Source of the DNA: a bacterium
Lineage (GTDB): Bacteria; Atribacterota; JS1; SB-45; 34-128
Length of the DNA: 6,079 nt
Assembly (NCBI GenBank): GCA_018894595.1
Contig: JAHIPN010000096.1
Location: forward strand, 1-6,079
Direction: 5' to 3'
This document shows, piece after piece, positions 5,182 to 6,079 of this stretch. The translations under genes and the position numbers were made by a program. Each line of letters begins with the position of its first letter. The first letter of the stretch is position 1. The notes beneath the pieces are model-generated. The model did not search any database, was not told the DNA's origin, and worked only from the letters and a program-made list of their open reading frames with translations.

Positions 5182-5940
5182 ATGAAGTTTACAATTTCAA
5201 AAGAGATTAAACATGCCATACTCATAGATGAAAATAGTCTTAATGATTTGTTTAAATTTATTTCAGAAAAATATGAGAAAGTTGAAATCATCGCTAAATG
5301 TAATGATGGAAGTTTGCTGGAAACAAAAGATATTAAAGAAATTCTAAGCTTTGAAAATCCAAATTATCGAAAAATAATATCTATTACAATAACTGGTAGA
5401 AACTCACCAGAAGAGAAACTATCATTTTCTATTATAAATAAATTTCCACCATACCCAATATCTCTTGATTTCCCTTTTGGGGGACCATCTACGGCGGAAT
5501 GTACAATTGTATCAGAAAAAGAAGAAATTGCAAAATTTAATTCCGATAAATTAAAACAAATGTTATTGGAATTAAAACCTTCCTTTTTTTATGATTTTCT
5601 TGCAAGAATATCATTACTAAGCATTATAGCTCTTTTCTGGGGAACAACATCGATGATTTATTGGGTAAAAGTGTTTTTTGGTATAATACCTAAAACTTCT
5701 TCCAATTTTTCGGGGATAGAAGCATTTAGCTTTATTGTAATTTTGATTATTGCTTTAATTGTTATTACATACCCATTTGATCTACTACGTCAATGGTTAT
5801 TTCCAAAGGTTTTTTTATTATTAGGTAAACAGAAAAAAAATATGAAAACAATACAGAATTATAGAACAATAATTTTTGTAGTATTAATTCTTGGAATGGT
5901 GATAAGTATAGCAGCAGGTCTCTTATTAAGAAAAATATAA
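5182..5940 (+). CDS. Hypothetical protein: soluble N-terminal half plus three C-terminal membrane helices, 252 residues
   Basis: I do not recognise the family. Residues 1-135 are soluble with an alternating strand/helix pattern, for example HAILIDENSLNDLFKFI, then YEKVEIIAKCNDG, then EILSFENPNYRKIISITITG. Three membrane helices follow at about 142-168, 181-197 and 228-248, with a basic cytoplasmic-type loop (LLGKQKKNMK) before the last and a short RKI tail. There is no N-terminal signal, so the soluble half most likely stays in the cytoplasm, anchored from its C-terminal side. No catalytic motif is visible. The ATG has AGAGG at 5171-5175, six bases away. Composition is AT-rich like the native genes. 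The 241-base-plus leader with a Spo0A-type box lies directly upstream. A soluble sensor joined to a multi-helix anchor would suit signalling or a membrane-acting effector, but that is inference. Confidence 0.85.
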   Translation: MKFTISKEIKHAILIDENSLNDLFKFISEKYEKVEIIAKCNDGSLLETKDIKEILSFENPNYRKIISITITGRNSPEEKLSFSIINKFPPYPISLDFPFGGPSTAECTIVSEKEEIAKFNSDKLKQMLLELKPSFFYDFLARISLLSIIALFWGTTSMIYWVKVFFGIIPKTSSNFSGIEAFSFIVILIIALIVITYPFDLLRQWLFPKVFLLLGKQKKNMKTIQNYRTIIFVVLILGMVISIAAGLLLRKI

Positions 5941-6079
5941 TATAATAATAAAACTCTGCGTGATTAAATAAAAAATTTATAATTCTTGGTTCGAAAATTT
6001 TAAAGTATAAATTAAGATTTCTATTGTATTTTTTTAAGTTATATCATTTTGTAAATAATACATATTTTCTATACAGTTA
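5941..6079. other. AT-rich 3' flank, nothing recognised
   Basis: These 139 bases are almost all A/T with no open frame of note, no stem with a T-run and no repeat shared with the rest of the window. The end of the preceding transcript must lie in or beyond it. Confidence 0.4.

Overview
The window looks like an accessory, gene-sparse stretch of a low-G+C, probably spore-forming Firmicute (Clostridia-like). This rests on strongly AT-rich genes, strong Shine-Dalgarno sequences (one an almost complete anti-16S match at 1597-1607), a GTG start, and one perfect Spo0A-type box (TGTCGAA, 5070-5076). I cannot name the species. All genes I support are on the + strand; I found no rRNA, tRNA or CRISPR.

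Left part (1-1908): the last 31 codons of an unknown protein are followed 15 bases later by a 97-residue four-helix membrane protein (DUF6804-like). Next come a 270-residue soluble, largely helical protein of unknown function and a 98-residue two-helix membrane protein with a charged tail. Between the last two, a well-formed ribosome site and start codon at 1395-1412 lead into a reading frame that is cut after five codons by an 81-base inverted-repeat element (1426-1506) resembling a collapsed insertion element or MITE.

Centre (about 1967-4176): a standalone superfamily 1 helicase (2118-3884, Upf1/Dna2-like motifs, 588 residues) is clearly richer in G+C than everything around it. It has a REP-like 27-bp palindrome upstream (1970-1996). 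Downstream is an internally deleted insertion sequence (about 3943-4176) that keeps both inverted ends and a frameshifted transposase C-terminus. This suggests acquisition by transfer, with IS debris at the edges.

Right part (4177-6079): a small 85-residue protein with a faint WGR-like look is followed by 610 bases without a convincing gene. That stretch holds a second decayed copy of the same transposase segment (4636-4674) and a GGGTTTTTAAA direct-repeat leader ending in the Spo0A-type box. A 252-residue protein with a soluble N-terminal half and three C-terminal membrane helices follows. The last 139 bases show nothing recognisable.

The genes do not form a recognisable pathway. The clearest story is a patchwork of orphan small or membrane proteins and one foreign helicase, separated by decayed transposition products. 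Three of these share a TTCTT-(0/1 base)-GACA module, which may mark one family of terminal repeats.
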